From Humidesulfovibrio sp. (GTDB lineage: Bacteria; Desulfobacterota; Desulfovibrionia; Desulfovibrionales; Desulfovibrionaceae): a stretch of DNA of 64,000 nt. This document shows, one piece after another, positions 48,632 through 57,963 of this stretch. Where the stretch lies: assembly GCF_031082295.1 (NCBI RefSeq), contig NZ_JAVHLD010000002.1, positions 172,042 through 236,041 of the forward strand, in the 5' to 3' direction. A program made the translations under genes and the position numbers. The notes under the pieces are model-generated. The model was not told where the DNA came from and made no database searches. It saw only the letters and a program-made list of their open reading frames with translations. The first letter of the stretch is position 1. Each line of letters begins with the position of its first letter.

Positions 48632-49816
48632 TTACGGAACCACAATGATGGCTGCGCCGTCGTTGACCAGCGTGGCCCCGGCGGTGATGACCCGCTCGCC
48701 CAGCTTCAGCCCGCCGCGCACCAGCACGCTGCGCCCGGTGACGTCGCCAAGCTCCACGCGGCGCGCCTGCGCCACGGTCTGGCCGTCCTTTTCCGCTGCC
48801 ACATAGACCATGTACCCCTTGGGGTCGTCGGGCGGGCGCACAACGGACTGCAAAGGAACACTTGCCACGGTCGACGAACCCTCCGCGGTCGGGGACGCTC
48901 CCGCGTCCTGTCCGCCGAGCCCCTCAAGACGCACAGTGGCGATCATGCCGTCCTTGAGCAGCGCGTCGGGGTTGGGAATGGTCAGCTCGATGTCGAAGAC
49001 GCGGCTCTTGGGGTCAGCCGAGGGCGAAACCGCCGTGACCTTGCCGGAGAACTCGCGGCCCGCGAGAGCGTCCACGACAACAGTCAGGGGCGAACCGGGC
49101 TTGATGCGCGCCTGCATGGTGTCGGGCACGCCGAACACGGCCTTTACGGACGAGAGGTCCACCAGCACGAAGGCCTTGGTGCCGCTTGAAACCAGGGTGC
49201 CGTGCTCCACGCTGCGGCTGGCCACCACGCCGTCCAGGGGCGACTTGAGCTGCGAGTCGGCGAACTGGATGTTGGCCTGCTCCAACTGGGCGCGCGCGCC
49301 GTCGAGCTTGGCGCGGGCCACGCCCAGGCGCTCCTGCGAGCGGTCGAACTCGCTCTTGGCAAGATAGCCGCCCGCCACAAGGGACTGCGAGCGCTCGAAA
49401 TCCTTTTGCGCCTGCACCAGCGAGGCCTTGGCCTCCTCCATGGCGGCGCGGGCCTGGTTGGCGCGGGCGGCGTGGTCCTGCGGATCCAGGCGTGCCAGCA
49501 CCATGCCGCGGGAGACCTTGTCGCCGGCGCGCAGCTCGCGCTTGGCTCCGTCGGGTCCCGGCACGGCGACGATCTCGCGCACGTAGCCGCCGACCTTGAA
49601 GGCCAGCTCCACCTGCTCGCGCGGGGTGATGTTGGCCGAGTAGCGCAGGCCGGAGGCCTCGCCGGCGCCTTCAACGGCCTTCACCCGAACCGGAACCGGG
49701 GCGCTGCGGGGCGGCTTGGTCTTGGAGAATGTGTTGGCGGCAACGGCAAGAGCGATGACCAGGATCATCACCCCAACAACCAACGTTTTTCTGCTCACCG
49801 GGAGATTCAGCTTCAT
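48632..49816 (-). CDS. RND efflux periplasmic adaptor (MFP)
   Basis: 394 residues. An N-terminal membrane anchor (TLVVGVMILVIALAVAANTF) is followed by the barrel-sandwich hybrid, a coiled-coil hairpin (about 110-175, with AMEEAKASLVQAQKDFERS) and beta-barrel domains (LKSPLDGVVASRSVEHGTLV). It connects the RND pump to the outer-membrane channel. AAGGAG precedes the ATG. Middle gene of TetR-MFP-RND, 4 bases after the regulator. Confidence 0.93.
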   Translation of the reverse strand: MKLNLPVSRKTLVVGVMILVIALAVAANTFSKTKPPRSAPVPVRVKAVEGAGEASGLRYSANITPREQVELAFKVGGYVREIVAVPGPDGAKRELRAGDKVSRGMVLARLDPQDHAARANQARAAMEEAKASLVQAQKDFERSQSLVAGGYLAKSEFDRSQERLGVARAKLDGARAQLEQANIQFADSQLKSPLDGVVASRSVEHGTLVSSGTKAFVLVDLSSVKAVFGVPDTMQARIKPGSPLTVVVDALAGREFSGKVTAVSPSADPKSRVFDIELTIPNPDALLKDGMIATVRLEGLGGQDAGASPTAEGSSTVASVPLQSVVRPPDDPKGYMVYVAAEKDGQTVAQARRVELGDVTGRSVLVRGGLKLGERVITAGATLVNDGAAIIVVP

Positions 49817-49820
49817 GGCG

Positions 49821-50462
49821 CTACTCCTTGAAACCCTTCATGCGCTCAATGCCTGCCAGCGAGTACTCGAAGATGAAGTTCGCCAGCAGCTCCACGCCCA
49901 GGCTCTCCAGGGCCATCTCCGGGCACATGCGGCGAATGACGGCCCGCATATGGTCGAACAACAGGCAGTAGCCCACCACCCCCGCCGCGCAGAGGTGCGC
50001 GGAACGTTCATCGCTCTCAGGCATCAGCTCGCGCACGATGCCCAGGAGAACCTCATGCTGGGGCATGATGAAGCGCTCCATGATCACGTCGAACTGGTCC
50101 GAGGGGTCGATGAACTCCTTGGTGAGGAGCATGCCGAGCTTTTCGTACAGCGGGTCGCCGTCGCCGAGAAACTTGTACAGCAGGGAGCGCACGTAGGCCT
50201 TGAGGCGGTCCTTGGCAGGCGCGCCGGGGGCAAGGTCCATGTCGATGGGGAACCGGAGATGCGCGGCTTGCATGTACTCGGCCAGCACGGCCATGAACAG
50301 CTTCTCCTTGCTGCCGAAATAGTAGTTCACGGCCGCGACGTTGGCCCCAGCCTTGGCGCAGATGTCACGCACCGTGGCCTCCTTGACCCCGCGTTCGGCG
50401 AACACCTCGCGCGCGGCGGCGAGCAACCTCTCCCTCGTTCCGGCGTCAGCTTGATCCTGCAT
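49821..50462 (-). CDS. TetR/AcrR-family repressor, CecR-like
   Basis: 213 residues from the ATG with TGGAGGG seven bases upstream; a GTG at 50489 is in frame but has no ribosome-binding site. The helix-turn-helix is VRDICAKAGANVAAVNYYFGSKEKLF. The C-terminal part (DPLYEKLGMLLTKEFIDPS, then an all-helical ligand domain) resembles the CecR (YbiH) group, which controls efflux genes. First gene of its operon, it should repress itself and the pump. The promoter carries a palindrome. Confidence 0.88.
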   Translation of the reverse strand: MQDQADAGTRERLLAAAREVFAERGVKEATVRDICAKAGANVAAVNYYFGSKEKLFMAVLAEYMQAAHLRFPIDMDLAPGAPAKDRLKAYVRSLLYKFLGDGDPLYEKLGMLLTKEFIDPSDQFDVIMERFIMPQHEVLLGIVRELMPESDERSAHLCAAGVVGYCLLFDHMRAVIRRMCPEMALESLGVELLANFIFEYSLAGIERMKGFKE

Positions 50463-50492
50463 GGCAACCCTCCAAACATCGTTTGACACATG

Positions 50493-50533
50493 GCGTTAAA
50501 ACGCTGTTTAATACCGTGTTCATCGCCTGTCAA
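50493..50533 (-). promoter_or_regulatory. Promoter and putative operator of the efflux operon
   Basis: On the minus strand a perfect TTGACA (50533-50528), a 17-base spacer and TAAACA (50510-50505). Directly after the -10 lies GCGTT-AA-AACGC (50493-50504), an inverted repeat in the right place for the TetR-family protein. Confidence 0.6.
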
Positions 50534-50581
50534 CCGTCTTGCGAAATAAAGGAGCGCACCTTGAGCGGTCACGTTGTCGGC

Positions 50582-50611
50582 TTGTCAGAGTGCTGGCGCG
50601 TAAGGTAGGAT
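50582..50611 (+). promoter_or_regulatory. Candidate promoter of ubiD
   Basis: TTGTCA, an 18-base spacer and TAGGAT, 27 bases before the ubiD start. Confidence 0.4.
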
Positions 50612-50638
50612 GAAAAAAACGACCCCCGCGAGGATTCC

Positions 50639-52084
50639 ATGCCCTACAAGGACTTGCAGGATTTTCTGAAGCATCTGGACAAGAACGGCGAGATCAAGCG
50701 CATCGACGCGGAACTCGACCCCTACCTTGAAATCGCCGAGGTCACGGACCGGGTGAGCAAGAAATTTGGCCCTGCCCTGCTCTTCCAGCAGGTCAAGGGG
50801 TCCAAGTTCCCGGTGCTGACCAACATGTTCGGCTCCTACAAGCGCATGAACATGGCGCTGGACAGCGAGAACCTGGACGCGCTGGGCGAACGCATCCACG
50901 AATACCTGGAGATCGAGCGGCCCGACGGCATCATCAAGAAACTGCAGATGATTCCCAAGCTCTCCAAGCTCACCAACATCTTCCCGGACCACGTGAAGCG
51001 CGGCTCCTGCCAGGACGTCGTCCTCACCGGAGACGCGGTGGACCTGTCCATCCTGCCGGTGCTGACCACCTGGCCGGGCGACGCCGGACCGTTCATCACC
51101 CTGCCGGTGGTCTTCACCAAGAACCCCGAGACCGGCGTGCGCAACGCGGGCATGTATCGCATGCAGGTGTACGACAAGAACACCACCGGAATGCACTGGC
51201 ACCGGCACAAGGGCGGGGCCTATCACTACCACCTGGCCGAGAAGCTGGGCAAACGGCTCGAAGTCGCCGTGGCCATCGGCCCGGATCCGGCCGTTACCTA
51301 TGCCGCCACCGCGCCAATCCCCGACGAGATCGACGAGATGCTCTTCGCGGGCTTTTTGCGCAACCAGCCGGTGGAGCTGGTCAAGTGCAAGACCGTGGAC
51401 CTGGAGGTTCCGGCCACCAGCCAGTTCGTGCTGGAAGGCTATGTCGATCCCAAGGAGCGCCGCCGCGAAGGTCCCTTCGGCGACCACACGGGCTACTACT
51501 CCCTGGCCGACGACTATCCGGTGTTCCACGTCACGGCCATCACTCACAGGAACGACGCCATCTACCCCGCGACGCTCGTCGGCCCGCCCCCAATGGAGGA
51601 CTGCTTCATGGGCAAGGCCACGGAGCGCCTGTTCCTGCCGCTCATCAAGAAGCAGCTGCCCGAGGTCATCGACATGAACCTGCCGCTGGAGGGGGTGTTC
51701 CACAACCTCTGCTTCGTCTCCATCGACAAGCGCTACCCCGGCCAGGCGCGCAAGGTCATGTACGCGCTGTGGGGCATGGGCCAGATGATGTTCACCAAGA
51801 TCATCGTGGTGGTGGACAAGAACATCAACGTGCAAAACGTCTCCGAAGTCCTCTGGCGCATCGGCAACAACGTCGACCCCAGGCGCGACATCGCCATCCT
51901 CGAAGGCCCGCTGGACGCTCTCGACCACGCCTCGCCGCTGGCGTTCTACGGTGGGAAGATGGGCATCGACGCCACCAAGAAAGGCCCGGAGGACGGGCAC
52001 TACCGCGAATGGCCGAGCACCCTGCGCATGGACGAGGGCGTCAAGGCCAAGGTCGACGCCCTGTGGGACAAGCTGGGGCTCTAG
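50639..52084 (+). CDS. ubiD: UbiD-family prenylated-FMN decarboxylase
   Basis: 481 residues, UbiD size. It begins PYKDLQDFLKHLDKNGEIKRI, and NMFGSYKRM, GPFGDHTGYYS and the Glu-rich loop after it (DDYPVFHVTAITHR) are conserved family stretches that form the prFMN and metal site. UbiX, which makes prFMN, is encoded at 53128. In anaerobes of this kind the likely role is a decarboxylation step of menaquinone synthesis by the futalosine route, but other aromatic substrates are possible. Confidence 0.87.
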   Translation: MPYKDLQDFLKHLDKNGEIKRIDAELDPYLEIAEVTDRVSKKFGPALLFQQVKGSKFPVLTNMFGSYKRMNMALDSENLDALGERIHEYLEIERPDGIIKKLQMIPKLSKLTNIFPDHVKRGSCQDVVLTGDAVDLSILPVLTTWPGDAGPFITLPVVFTKNPETGVRNAGMYRMQVYDKNTTGMHWHRHKGGAYHYHLAEKLGKRLEVAVAIGPDPAVTYAATAPIPDEIDEMLFAGFLRNQPVELVKCKTVDLEVPATSQFVLEGYVDPKERRREGPFGDHTGYYSLADDYPVFHVTAITHRNDAIYPATLVGPPPMEDCFMGKATERLFLPLIKKQLPEVIDMNLPLEGVFHNLCFVSIDKRYPGQARKVMYALWGMGQMMFTKIIVVVDKNINVQNVSEVLWRIGNNVDPRRDIAILEGPLDALDHASPLAFYGGKMGIDATKKGPEDGHYREWPSTLRMDEGVKAKVDALWDKLGL

Positions 52085-52135
52085 CCGCCCCGGAGCCCGC
52101 AACCGCCGCGCAACCGCCGACGCAACCGCACCTCC

Positions 52136-52176
52136 GTCCCGGCACGGCAAGGCCGACTTGGCCCCCGTGCCGGGAC
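52136..52176. repeat. 12-bp perfect inverted repeat after ubiD
   Basis: GTCCCGGCACGG (52136-52147) pairs with CCGTGCCGGGAC (52165-52176), loop 17 bases with its own GGCC pairs. No T-tract follows. Just before it GCAACCGC(C/A) is repeated three times (52099, 52110, 52122). It may be a weak terminator or processing site. Confidence 0.6.
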
Positions 52177-52208
52177 ATGTCGCAGGCAACCCAAAGGCAT
52201 AGAACCGC

Positions 52209-53039
52209 GTGAGAACCAACGCTCCGAATAGCGCGGCGAAGCGCCTTGCCTCGCTCCTGGCCTGCTGCCTGCTTGCCTTCACGCTGCTGTCCTGCGGCGA
52301 CAAGGACAAGGCGGAGCGGGAGCCTGGCGAAAAGGCCCAGGAAACCGCGCAGCCCAGGGGCAACACCCGCGAGGACTCGTTCCAGGGCGCCAAGCGGACC
52401 CTCGAACGGCTCGTCTACAGCGACCACCGCATCACCTTCTACTGCCAGGCGCCTTTCGGCGAGGATGGCGCGGTCAGCCTGCCGCCCGGATTCACCACGC
52501 CGAAGCACCGCGAGCGGGCCAGACGCATCGAGTGGGAGCACGTGGTCCCGGCCGAGAACTTCGGCCGCACGTTCCCGGAATGGCGCGACGGTCACCCGGA
52601 CTGCCAGGACAGGCGCGGCCCGTTCAAGGGCAGAAAATGCGCCGAGCGGGTGAGCAAGGAGTACCGGTTGATGCAGGCGGACATGTACAACCTCTACCCG
52701 GCCATCGGCGCGGTCAACGCCTTGCGCAGCAACTACAGCTTCGCCATGCTGCCCGGTGCGCCCAATTCCTTCGGCACCTGCGCCATGAAGATCGAGGGCA
52801 ACAAGGCCGAACCGCCGGAGCACGCCCGAGGCGCCATCGCCCGCACCACGAAGTACATGGCCTGGGCGTATCCCCGCTTCAACCTCAGCCGCCAGCAGGA
52901 GCAGCTCATGAACGCCTGGGACGACATGTATCCCGTGGATCAGTGGGAATGCACCCGCGCCAGGCGCATCGAGGACAGCCAGGGCAACGAGAACCCCCTG
53001 GTCAAGACGCAGTGCCAGCAGGCAGGGCTTTGGCAATAG
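52209..53039 (+). CDS. Endonuclease I-family nuclease, predicted lipoprotein
   Basis: 276 residues from GTG. The signal region LLACCLLAFTLLSCG ends in LLSC, a fair lipobox. The rest is the EndA/endonuclease I fold: RRIEWEHVVPAENFGR (catalytic His and metal site), and QADMYNLYPAIGAVNALRSN with the conserved Asn. Six cysteines suggest disulfides outside the cytoplasm. It would cut DNA at the envelope surface or in the periplasm. It lies between ubiD and ubiX, with which it has no known functional link. Confidence 0.88.
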   Translation: MRTNAPNSAAKRLASLLACCLLAFTLLSCGDKDKAEREPGEKAQETAQPRGNTREDSFQGAKRTLERLVYSDHRITFYCQAPFGEDGAVSLPPGFTTPKHRERARRIEWEHVVPAENFGRTFPEWRDGHPDCQDRRGPFKGRKCAERVSKEYRLMQADMYNLYPAIGAVNALRSNYSFAMLPGAPNSFGTCAMKIEGNKAEPPEHARGAIARTTKYMAWAYPRFNLSRQQEQLMNAWDDMYPVDQWECTRARRIEDSQGNENPLVKTQCQQAGLWQ

Positions 53040-53127
53040 CAGCGGCGCGACCGTGCGCATTGCAAATCGCGTGGAGTTTCCTTACGCTAGATGTGGCCGG
53101 GAATTCATGGTCCGGCAAAGGGAGAAT

Positions 53128-53694
53128 ATGACCACGCAACGCATCCTTCTCGCAGTCACCGGGGCCAGCGGCCCGCAGTACGCCATGGCTCTGGCCCGGG
53201 CGCTCAGTGGTCGCGAGGACATCGAACTGCACCTGATCTTGTCGGAGGCGGCCAAGAAGGTCATCGCCCTGGAGGCCGACTTCGGCCCCGAGGATCTGCT
53301 CAAGCTGGCGCACGCGAGCCATGACGAGAAGAACATCGCCGCAGGCCCGGCCAGCGGCTCCTGGCGGCACGCGGGCATGATCGTGTGCCCCTGCTCCATG
53401 GCCAGCCTGGGGGCCATCGCCCACGGCCTGGGAACCAATCTCATTCACCGCGCCGCGGACGTGACCCTGAAGGAAGGCCGCAAGCTGGTGCTGGTCACCC
53501 GCGAGACCCCGCTCAACCTTATCCATATAAAGAACATGCTCGCCGCCAAGGAGGCCGGGGCCGACATCGTGCCCGCCAGCCCGGGGTTCTACCACCGGCC
53601 CAAGAGCATCGACGACCTGGTGAACCATCTGGCCGGGCGCATCCTCGACCAACTGGGCATCGACAACGCCTTGTTCAAGCGCTGGGGCGAATAG
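53128..53694 (+). CDS. ubiX: UbiX flavin prenyltransferase
   Basis: 188 residues from the ATG with AAAGGGAG; an upstream ATG at 53053 gives an unusual extra 25 residues. The FMN-binding start RILLAVTGASGPQYAM, the phosphate and prenyl stretch IVCPCSMASLGAIAHGLG, and RKLVLVTRETPLNLIHIKNM are intact. It adds a dimethylallyl group to reduced FMN, making the prFMN cofactor of UbiD. Lies downstream of ubiD and the nuclease. Confidence 0.95.
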   Translation: MTTQRILLAVTGASGPQYAMALARALSGREDIELHLILSEAAKKVIALEADFGPEDLLKLAHASHDEKNIAAGPASGSWRHAGMIVCPCSMASLGAIAHGLGTNLIHRAADVTLKEGRKLVLVTRETPLNLIHIKNMLAAKEAGADIVPASPGFYHRPKSIDDLVNHLAGRILDQLGIDNALFKRWGE

Positions 53695-53726
53695 CCGCCA
53701 GTTGATGACAGGAAGGAGGAACGGCC

Positions 53727-54410
53727 ATGCTGCTCACCTGGTTCGGACATTCCAACTTCATGCTGCAGGAAGACGGTCTCACGGTGCTCATCGACCCGTT
53801 TTTCGAAGGCAACCCCAAGGCTCCCACCGGCTGGAAGAAGTGCATCGGCCACGTAGACGCGGTTCTCGTCACCCATGACCACGGCGACCACGTCGGTCAG
53901 GCGGCGGAGATCGCGCAAGGCACCGGGGCCAAGCTGGTGTGCCTTTTCGATCTCGCCCCGAAGATGCAGGCCAGGGGGCTGCACGCGGAACAGGTCCTCG
54001 GCATGAACATGGGGGGGACCGTCCACATGGGCGCGTTGCGCGTAAAGATGGTCCAGGCCGTGCACTCCTCGGCCACAGGCTCGCCAGCCGGTTTCATCAT
54101 CAGCTTTCCCGGCGGGTTCTGCGCCTATCACTCGGGCGACACGGCCCTGTTCTCGGACATGAAGCTCTTTCGCCGCTTTTTCGACATCGACCTGGCCATG
54201 CTGCCCATGGGGGGCTGGTTCACCATGGACGCCGTGGAGGCCGCCGTGGCGTGCTCGTTTCTGCACTGCAGGAACGTGGCGCCGATGCACTGGGGCACCT
54301 TCCCGATCCTGGCCCAGGAAACCGACGCCTTTGCCGTTGCGCTGAAGGAATACGCGCCGGACACGCATCTCGTTGCGCTGACTCCGGGCGTGCCCGTGGA
54401 AGTGGCCTAG
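53727..54410 (+). CDS. MBL-fold metal-dependent hydrolase (UPF0173 type)
   Basis: 227 residues. It starts LTWFGHSNFMLQEDGLTVLIDP, as in the UPF0173 group. The metal motif VTHDHGDHVG is intact; later ligands are in YHSGDTALFSD and PMHWGTFP. Substrate unknown. An AAGGAGGA ribosome-binding site is present. Its end overlaps uvrC (convergent) by 4 bases. Confidence 0.9.
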   Translation: MLLTWFGHSNFMLQEDGLTVLIDPFFEGNPKAPTGWKKCIGHVDAVLVTHDHGDHVGQAAEIAQGTGAKLVCLFDLAPKMQARGLHAEQVLGMNMGGTVHMGALRVKMVQAVHSSATGSPAGFIISFPGGFCAYHSGDTALFSDMKLFRRFFDIDLAMLPMGGWFTMDAVEAAVACSFLHCRNVAPMHWGTFPILAQETDAFAVALKEYAPDTHLVALTPGVPVEVA

Positions 54411-56233
54411 CCGTCCTCCGCTGCTGGCGCAGGAGAGCCAAGGGCCAGGACAATGCGAGCGGCCAGGGCCGGGCCGACGCCGCGCACCTGGGCCAAACGC
54501 TCTGGCCCGGCCTCGCGCATGGCGTCAAGCGATCCGAACGCGTCCCAGAGCCGTCGCGCCAGGGCCGCCCCAAGGCCCGGGACTTCCAGCAGCGCGCTGT
54601 CCAGGCGCTTCTTGCGTCCAGCCTGACGCGTCTTGCTGATGACGAAGCGGTGGGCGGCGTCGCGCACGCGTTGCAGAAACAGCAGCGCCGGACTTCCGGC
54701 CTTGAGCGCCACGGGGTTCCTGCGGCCGGGCCGGAACACCCGGTCCTCCAGCTCTCCGGCCCTGCGGCTCGGCCCCTTGGCGATGGACGCGCACTCGAAT
54801 TCCTCCCCGGCACCGGCCTCGGCAAGCGCGCGCACCACCGCCGCCAGTTGCCCACGCCCCCCGTCCACCAGCAGCAGATCCGGCCAGGGCGGACCGGACT
54901 CCACGCGCCGCAACGCCCACTGGGCCAAGGCAGCATAGTCGTCGCCCGTGCCCTCGGCGCCCGGAAGAGCGTAAACCCGGTAATCCGGCTTCACCGCGAC
55001 GCAGTCCTCAAACACCACCACCCCGGCGCGCACGCTCCCGCCTGCAAGGTGCGAGATGTCGACGCATTCGATGCGCCTGGGCGCGCGCGGCAGGTTCAGG
55101 GCGCGCTCCAACTGCCCCGGCACGTCCTGGGAGGAATCGGCGCGGTGGGCAGTGAGTGCAAGGTTGGCGGCCATGTCGAGCAGGCGGCGTTCATCCTCGC
55201 CGCGCGGCTTGGCCAGGCGCACCGGGCCGTCACGGCGCTCGGCCAGCAGCTCAGCCAGCTCGCCCGACAACTCTCCATCGGAAATGTCGTGCGACAGCAC
55301 AATGCGCCCGGGGATGTAGCGCCCCTGGCTATAGAACTGAGGCAGGAAACTCCCCAAGGCCTCAGGGATGTCAGCCTTGCCCAACCCCCGCCAGTGGTAG
55401 GTCTTCTGTTCAAGCAGCTGCCCGGCCCTCACGAACAGCATCCCCAGCCCAAGGCCGTCACCAGCGGTAACCACCGCCAGCACATCCCGGTCCAGGGCAT
55501 CGCGCAGCACCGAGGCCTGGCCTTCCAGCGTCTTCTCGATGGCGGCGATCTGGTCGCGCAGCAGGGCCGCTTCCTCATAGCGCAGCTCCGCTGAGGCCTT
55601 AAGCATGCGAGCCTTCAGGTCGCGCACCAGCGAGCCCGAGCGACCGGAGAGGAACTGCTCCACCTGGGCCACCATTTCATGGTAGCGGGCGGGATCGACG
55701 GGCAGGCAGCACGGACCGAGGCACTGGCCGATCTGGTGATACAGGCAAGGCCGCACGCGATTCTTGAAGGAGCGGTCTGAACACCGGCGAAGCGGGAATA
55801 TTTCCCCGACAAGCTTAAGCGTCGCACGCGCAGCGGAAGCCGAGGAAAACGGACCGAAATAGGCGGAGCCGTCGCGCAAGACCTGGCGGGTCATGGTCAG
55901 GCGAGGGTATTCGGAACGCTTGTCCAGCTTGAAGAGAAGCGAGCGCTTGTCGTCCCGAAGGACGATGTTGTAGCGGGGCCTGTGCTTCTTGATGAGGCTA
56001 TCTTCAAGGAGCAGAGCCTCTTTTTCAGTGGAAACAAGCAGCAAATCAATATGGTCGACCTTGCCCAGAAGAGCGATGGTCTTGGGGGCATGGTCCGAAC
56101 TCGCCCGAAAATATGAGGCAAGGCGCTTGCGCAGGCTTTTGGCCTTGCCGACATAAAGGATCCGCCCGGAGCCATCCTTCATTAAATAGACGCCCGGAGC
56201 CTCGGGATAGTCCTGGGCGGAAAATGCTATCAT
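54407..56233 (-). CDS. uvrC: Excinuclease ABC subunit C
   Basis: 608 residues from the chosen ATG (GGAG ten bases before); a further 22 residues to 56299 are rejected. The GIY-YIG nuclease domain covers about 5-85 (APGVYLMKDGSGRILYVGKA). The UVR domain lies at about 185-230 (ASAELRYEEAALLRDQIAAI). The RNase-H-like second nuclease follows, with ECVDISHLAGG and LLLVDGGRGQL. A C-terminal double helix-hairpin-helix ends it (VPGLGAALARRLW, VRGVGPALAARIV). It makes both cuts in nucleotide excision repair. Confidence 0.97.
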   Translation of the reverse strand: MIAFSAQDYPEAPGVYLMKDGSGRILYVGKAKSLRKRLASYFRASSDHAPKTIALLGKVDHIDLLLVSTEKEALLLEDSLIKKHRPRYNIVLRDDKRSLLFKLDKRSEYPRLTMTRQVLRDGSAYFGPFSSASAARATLKLVGEIFPLRRCSDRSFKNRVRPCLYHQIGQCLGPCCLPVDPARYHEMVAQVEQFLSGRSGSLVRDLKARMLKASAELRYEEAALLRDQIAAIEKTLEGQASVLRDALDRDVLAVVTAGDGLGLGMLFVRAGQLLEQKTYHWRGLGKADIPEALGSFLPQFYSQGRYIPGRIVLSHDISDGELSGELAELLAERRDGPVRLAKPRGEDERRLLDMAANLALTAHRADSSQDVPGQLERALNLPRAPRRIECVDISHLAGGSVRAGVVVFEDCVAVKPDYRVYALPGAEGTGDDYAALAQWALRRVESGPPWPDLLLVDGGRGQLAAVVRALAEAGAGEEFECASIAKGPSRRAGELEDRVFRPGRRNPVALKAGSPALLFLQRVRDAAHRFVISKTRQAGRKKRLDSALLEVPGLGAALARRLWDAFGSLDAMREAGPERLAQVRGVGPALAARIVLALGSPAPAAEDG

Positions 56234-56336
56234 TCTTTTCAGCTCCAAGGAGTTAAGAAATACAATCCGCTGAACAACGTTGGGAAATTTGGTATACAAT
56301 TAAAAAGTTCCGTGGTGAAAGCTAAAAAACTTGACG

Positions 56337-56409
56337 GTAAAAAAAATTTAACTTTATTTCAAAAAATGCCTTCTGAGGTATTGAACATCGTCCGAATAGA
56401 GGCTAGAAA
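56337..56409 (+). promoter_or_regulatory. Promoter region of porin 1
   Basis: TTGAAC (56381-56386), a 17-base spacer and TAGAAA (56404-56409), with a 16-base A/T box GTAAAAAAAATTTAAC (56337-56352) further upstream. The same -35/-10 type and a similar box precede porins 2 and 3. Intergenic from 56234 to 56466 holds nothing else I can name. Confidence 0.55.
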
Positions 56410-56466
56410 AGCATCGGTAACGTGGTTCAGGCTCGCGATTAGAACTTCTACCAAAGGAAGGAAAGG

Positions 56467-57939
56467 ATGAACAAGAAATTTGCACTGCTCATGGTGCTGG
56501 TGGCTGCCCTGGTCATGGGCACCATTTCCAGCGCCGCCGCAGCCGAGATCAAAGCCAACGGAGCTTGGCAGATCGAAGCTGACTTTAACGTCAACAACGA
56601 CTTCCAGAAGAAGGGCGGCGTCTCCGAAGACAAGACCTTCAATATCGCTCAGCGCGTGCGCCAGAGCTTCCAGTTCATCGCCAACGAGAACCTGAAAGGC
56701 GTCCTCGAAGTCCAGCTTGGCACCGCCAACTGGGGCACCGGCGCCCTGGGCATCGGCGCTGGCCGCTCCGCCAGCCTGACCGCCACTGGCTCCGCCTCCG
56801 CTGGTAACGGCAACTTCATGCTCCGCAAGGGCTATGTTGACTTCAAGTGGCCCGGCACCAAGGTCAACTTCCTCGTCGGCTTCCAGAGCCTGTCCCTGCC
56901 CTCCGCCGTTGGCGGCGGCAGCCCGGTTCTTGACGACCACTTCGCCGCCGCTGCGGCTGTTGTGCCCGTCACCGACGGCCTGTCCCTGGTTGGTGGCTTC
57001 GGTCGTCTTTACGACGCCAACTCTGCCACCTCCACCACCGCTGGCAACCTGTCCGGCTCCCACAACAATGGCGACGTGGCCTTCTTGATCGCCAACGTCG
57101 ACATGTTCAAGGGCTTCTCCATCAAGCCTTGGGTTGCTTACGCCTCCCTGGGCAAGGACGTCGCTGGTGCCGGCACCGGCGCCACCGCGCTGGCCGGTTT
57201 CGCTGGTGCCAACTCCTCCGCCAACGAAGGCGTTCGCGCCTACTGGGGCGGCGCCGCCTTCACCATGACCGCTTTCGACCCCTTCAAGGTCATGGCTGAC
57301 TTCAACTACGGCAAGGCCACCTGGAACAACCAGAGTTCCCTCAACAACGCCAAGGGCGGCCGTCAGGGCTTCCTGGCCGACATCGCTGTCGACTACACTG
57401 GCCTTTCCATGATGACCCCCTCCGTGTTCTTCGCTTACTCCAGCGGTGAGTCCGGAAACAGCACCGATGGTGGCAAGTCTGACCGCATGCCTGTCGTCGG
57501 CACCCCGCAAAACTACGCTCTGGGTTCCTTCTGGCTGCAGGGCGGCGACAGCTTGAACATGTCCTACAATGCTCCTTCGACCACCATGGGTTACTGGGCT
57601 CTTGGCCTGTCCCTGAAGGACATCAAGCTCATCGACAAGCTGTCCCACACCGTGCACCTGATCTACTTCAAGGGCACCAACGATCCTGACTTCCTGAAGG
57701 ACACCACTGCTGGCAACGGCGTCACCTACAGCAACTTCCTGACCAACAAGGACTCCCTGTGGGAAGTTGACGTGAACACCAAGTACCAGATCTACGATGA
57801 ACTGTCCCTGGGTCTGGAACTCGGCTACATCAACCCCAGCTTCGACAAGGACACCTGGGGTGCTGTGAACGCCGACTACAGAAACTACGGCAGCACCTCC
57901 GCTTACAAGGCCAGCCTGCTGGTCAACTACAGCTTCTAG
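56467..57939 (+). CDS. Outer-membrane homotrimeric porin 1
   Basis: 490 residues. Signal peptide of about 25 residues (KKFALLMVLVAALVMGTISS, cut after AAAA), then a beta-rich body ending in aromatic NYSF, typical of outer-membrane barrels. Glycine-, aromatic- and Asn-rich strands run throughout. Similar porins are abundant in Desulfovibrio outer membranes, where they pass small solutes. GGAAGGAAAGG precedes the ATG. It is the first of three paralogues, and shares a 72-base identical block with porin 2. Confidence 0.9.
   Translation: MNKKFALLMVLVAALVMGTISSAAAAEIKANGAWQIEADFNVNNDFQKKGGVSEDKTFNIAQRVRQSFQFIANENLKGVLEVQLGTANWGTGALGIGAGRSASLTATGSASAGNGNFMLRKGYVDFKWPGTKVNFLVGFQSLSLPSAVGGGSPVLDDHFAAAAAVVPVTDGLSLVGGFGRLYDANSATSTTAGNLSGSHNNGDVAFLIANVDMFKGFSIKPWVAYASLGKDVAGAGTGATALAGFAGANSSANEGVRAYWGGAAFTMTAFDPFKVMADFNYGKATWNNQSSLNNAKGGRQGFLADIAVDYTGLSMMTPSVFFAYSSGESGNSTDGGKSDRMPVVGTPQNYALGSFWLQGGDSLNMSYNAPSTTMGYWALGLSLKDIKLIDKLSHTVHLIYFKGTNDPDFLKDTTAGNGVTYSNFLTNKDSLWEVDVNTKYQIYDELSLGLELGYINPSFDKDTWGAVNADYRNYGSTSAYKASLLVNYSF
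56816..56887 (+). repeat. 72-bp perfect direct repeat, copy 1 (porin 1)
   Basis: Identical, including synonymous third positions, to 58501-58572 in porin 2. It encodes MLRKGYVDFKWPGTKVNFLV and flanks. Suggests recent gene conversion. Confidence 0.9.
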
Positions 57940-57963
57940 TTCTCTGTCACGAGCCTGACCACA

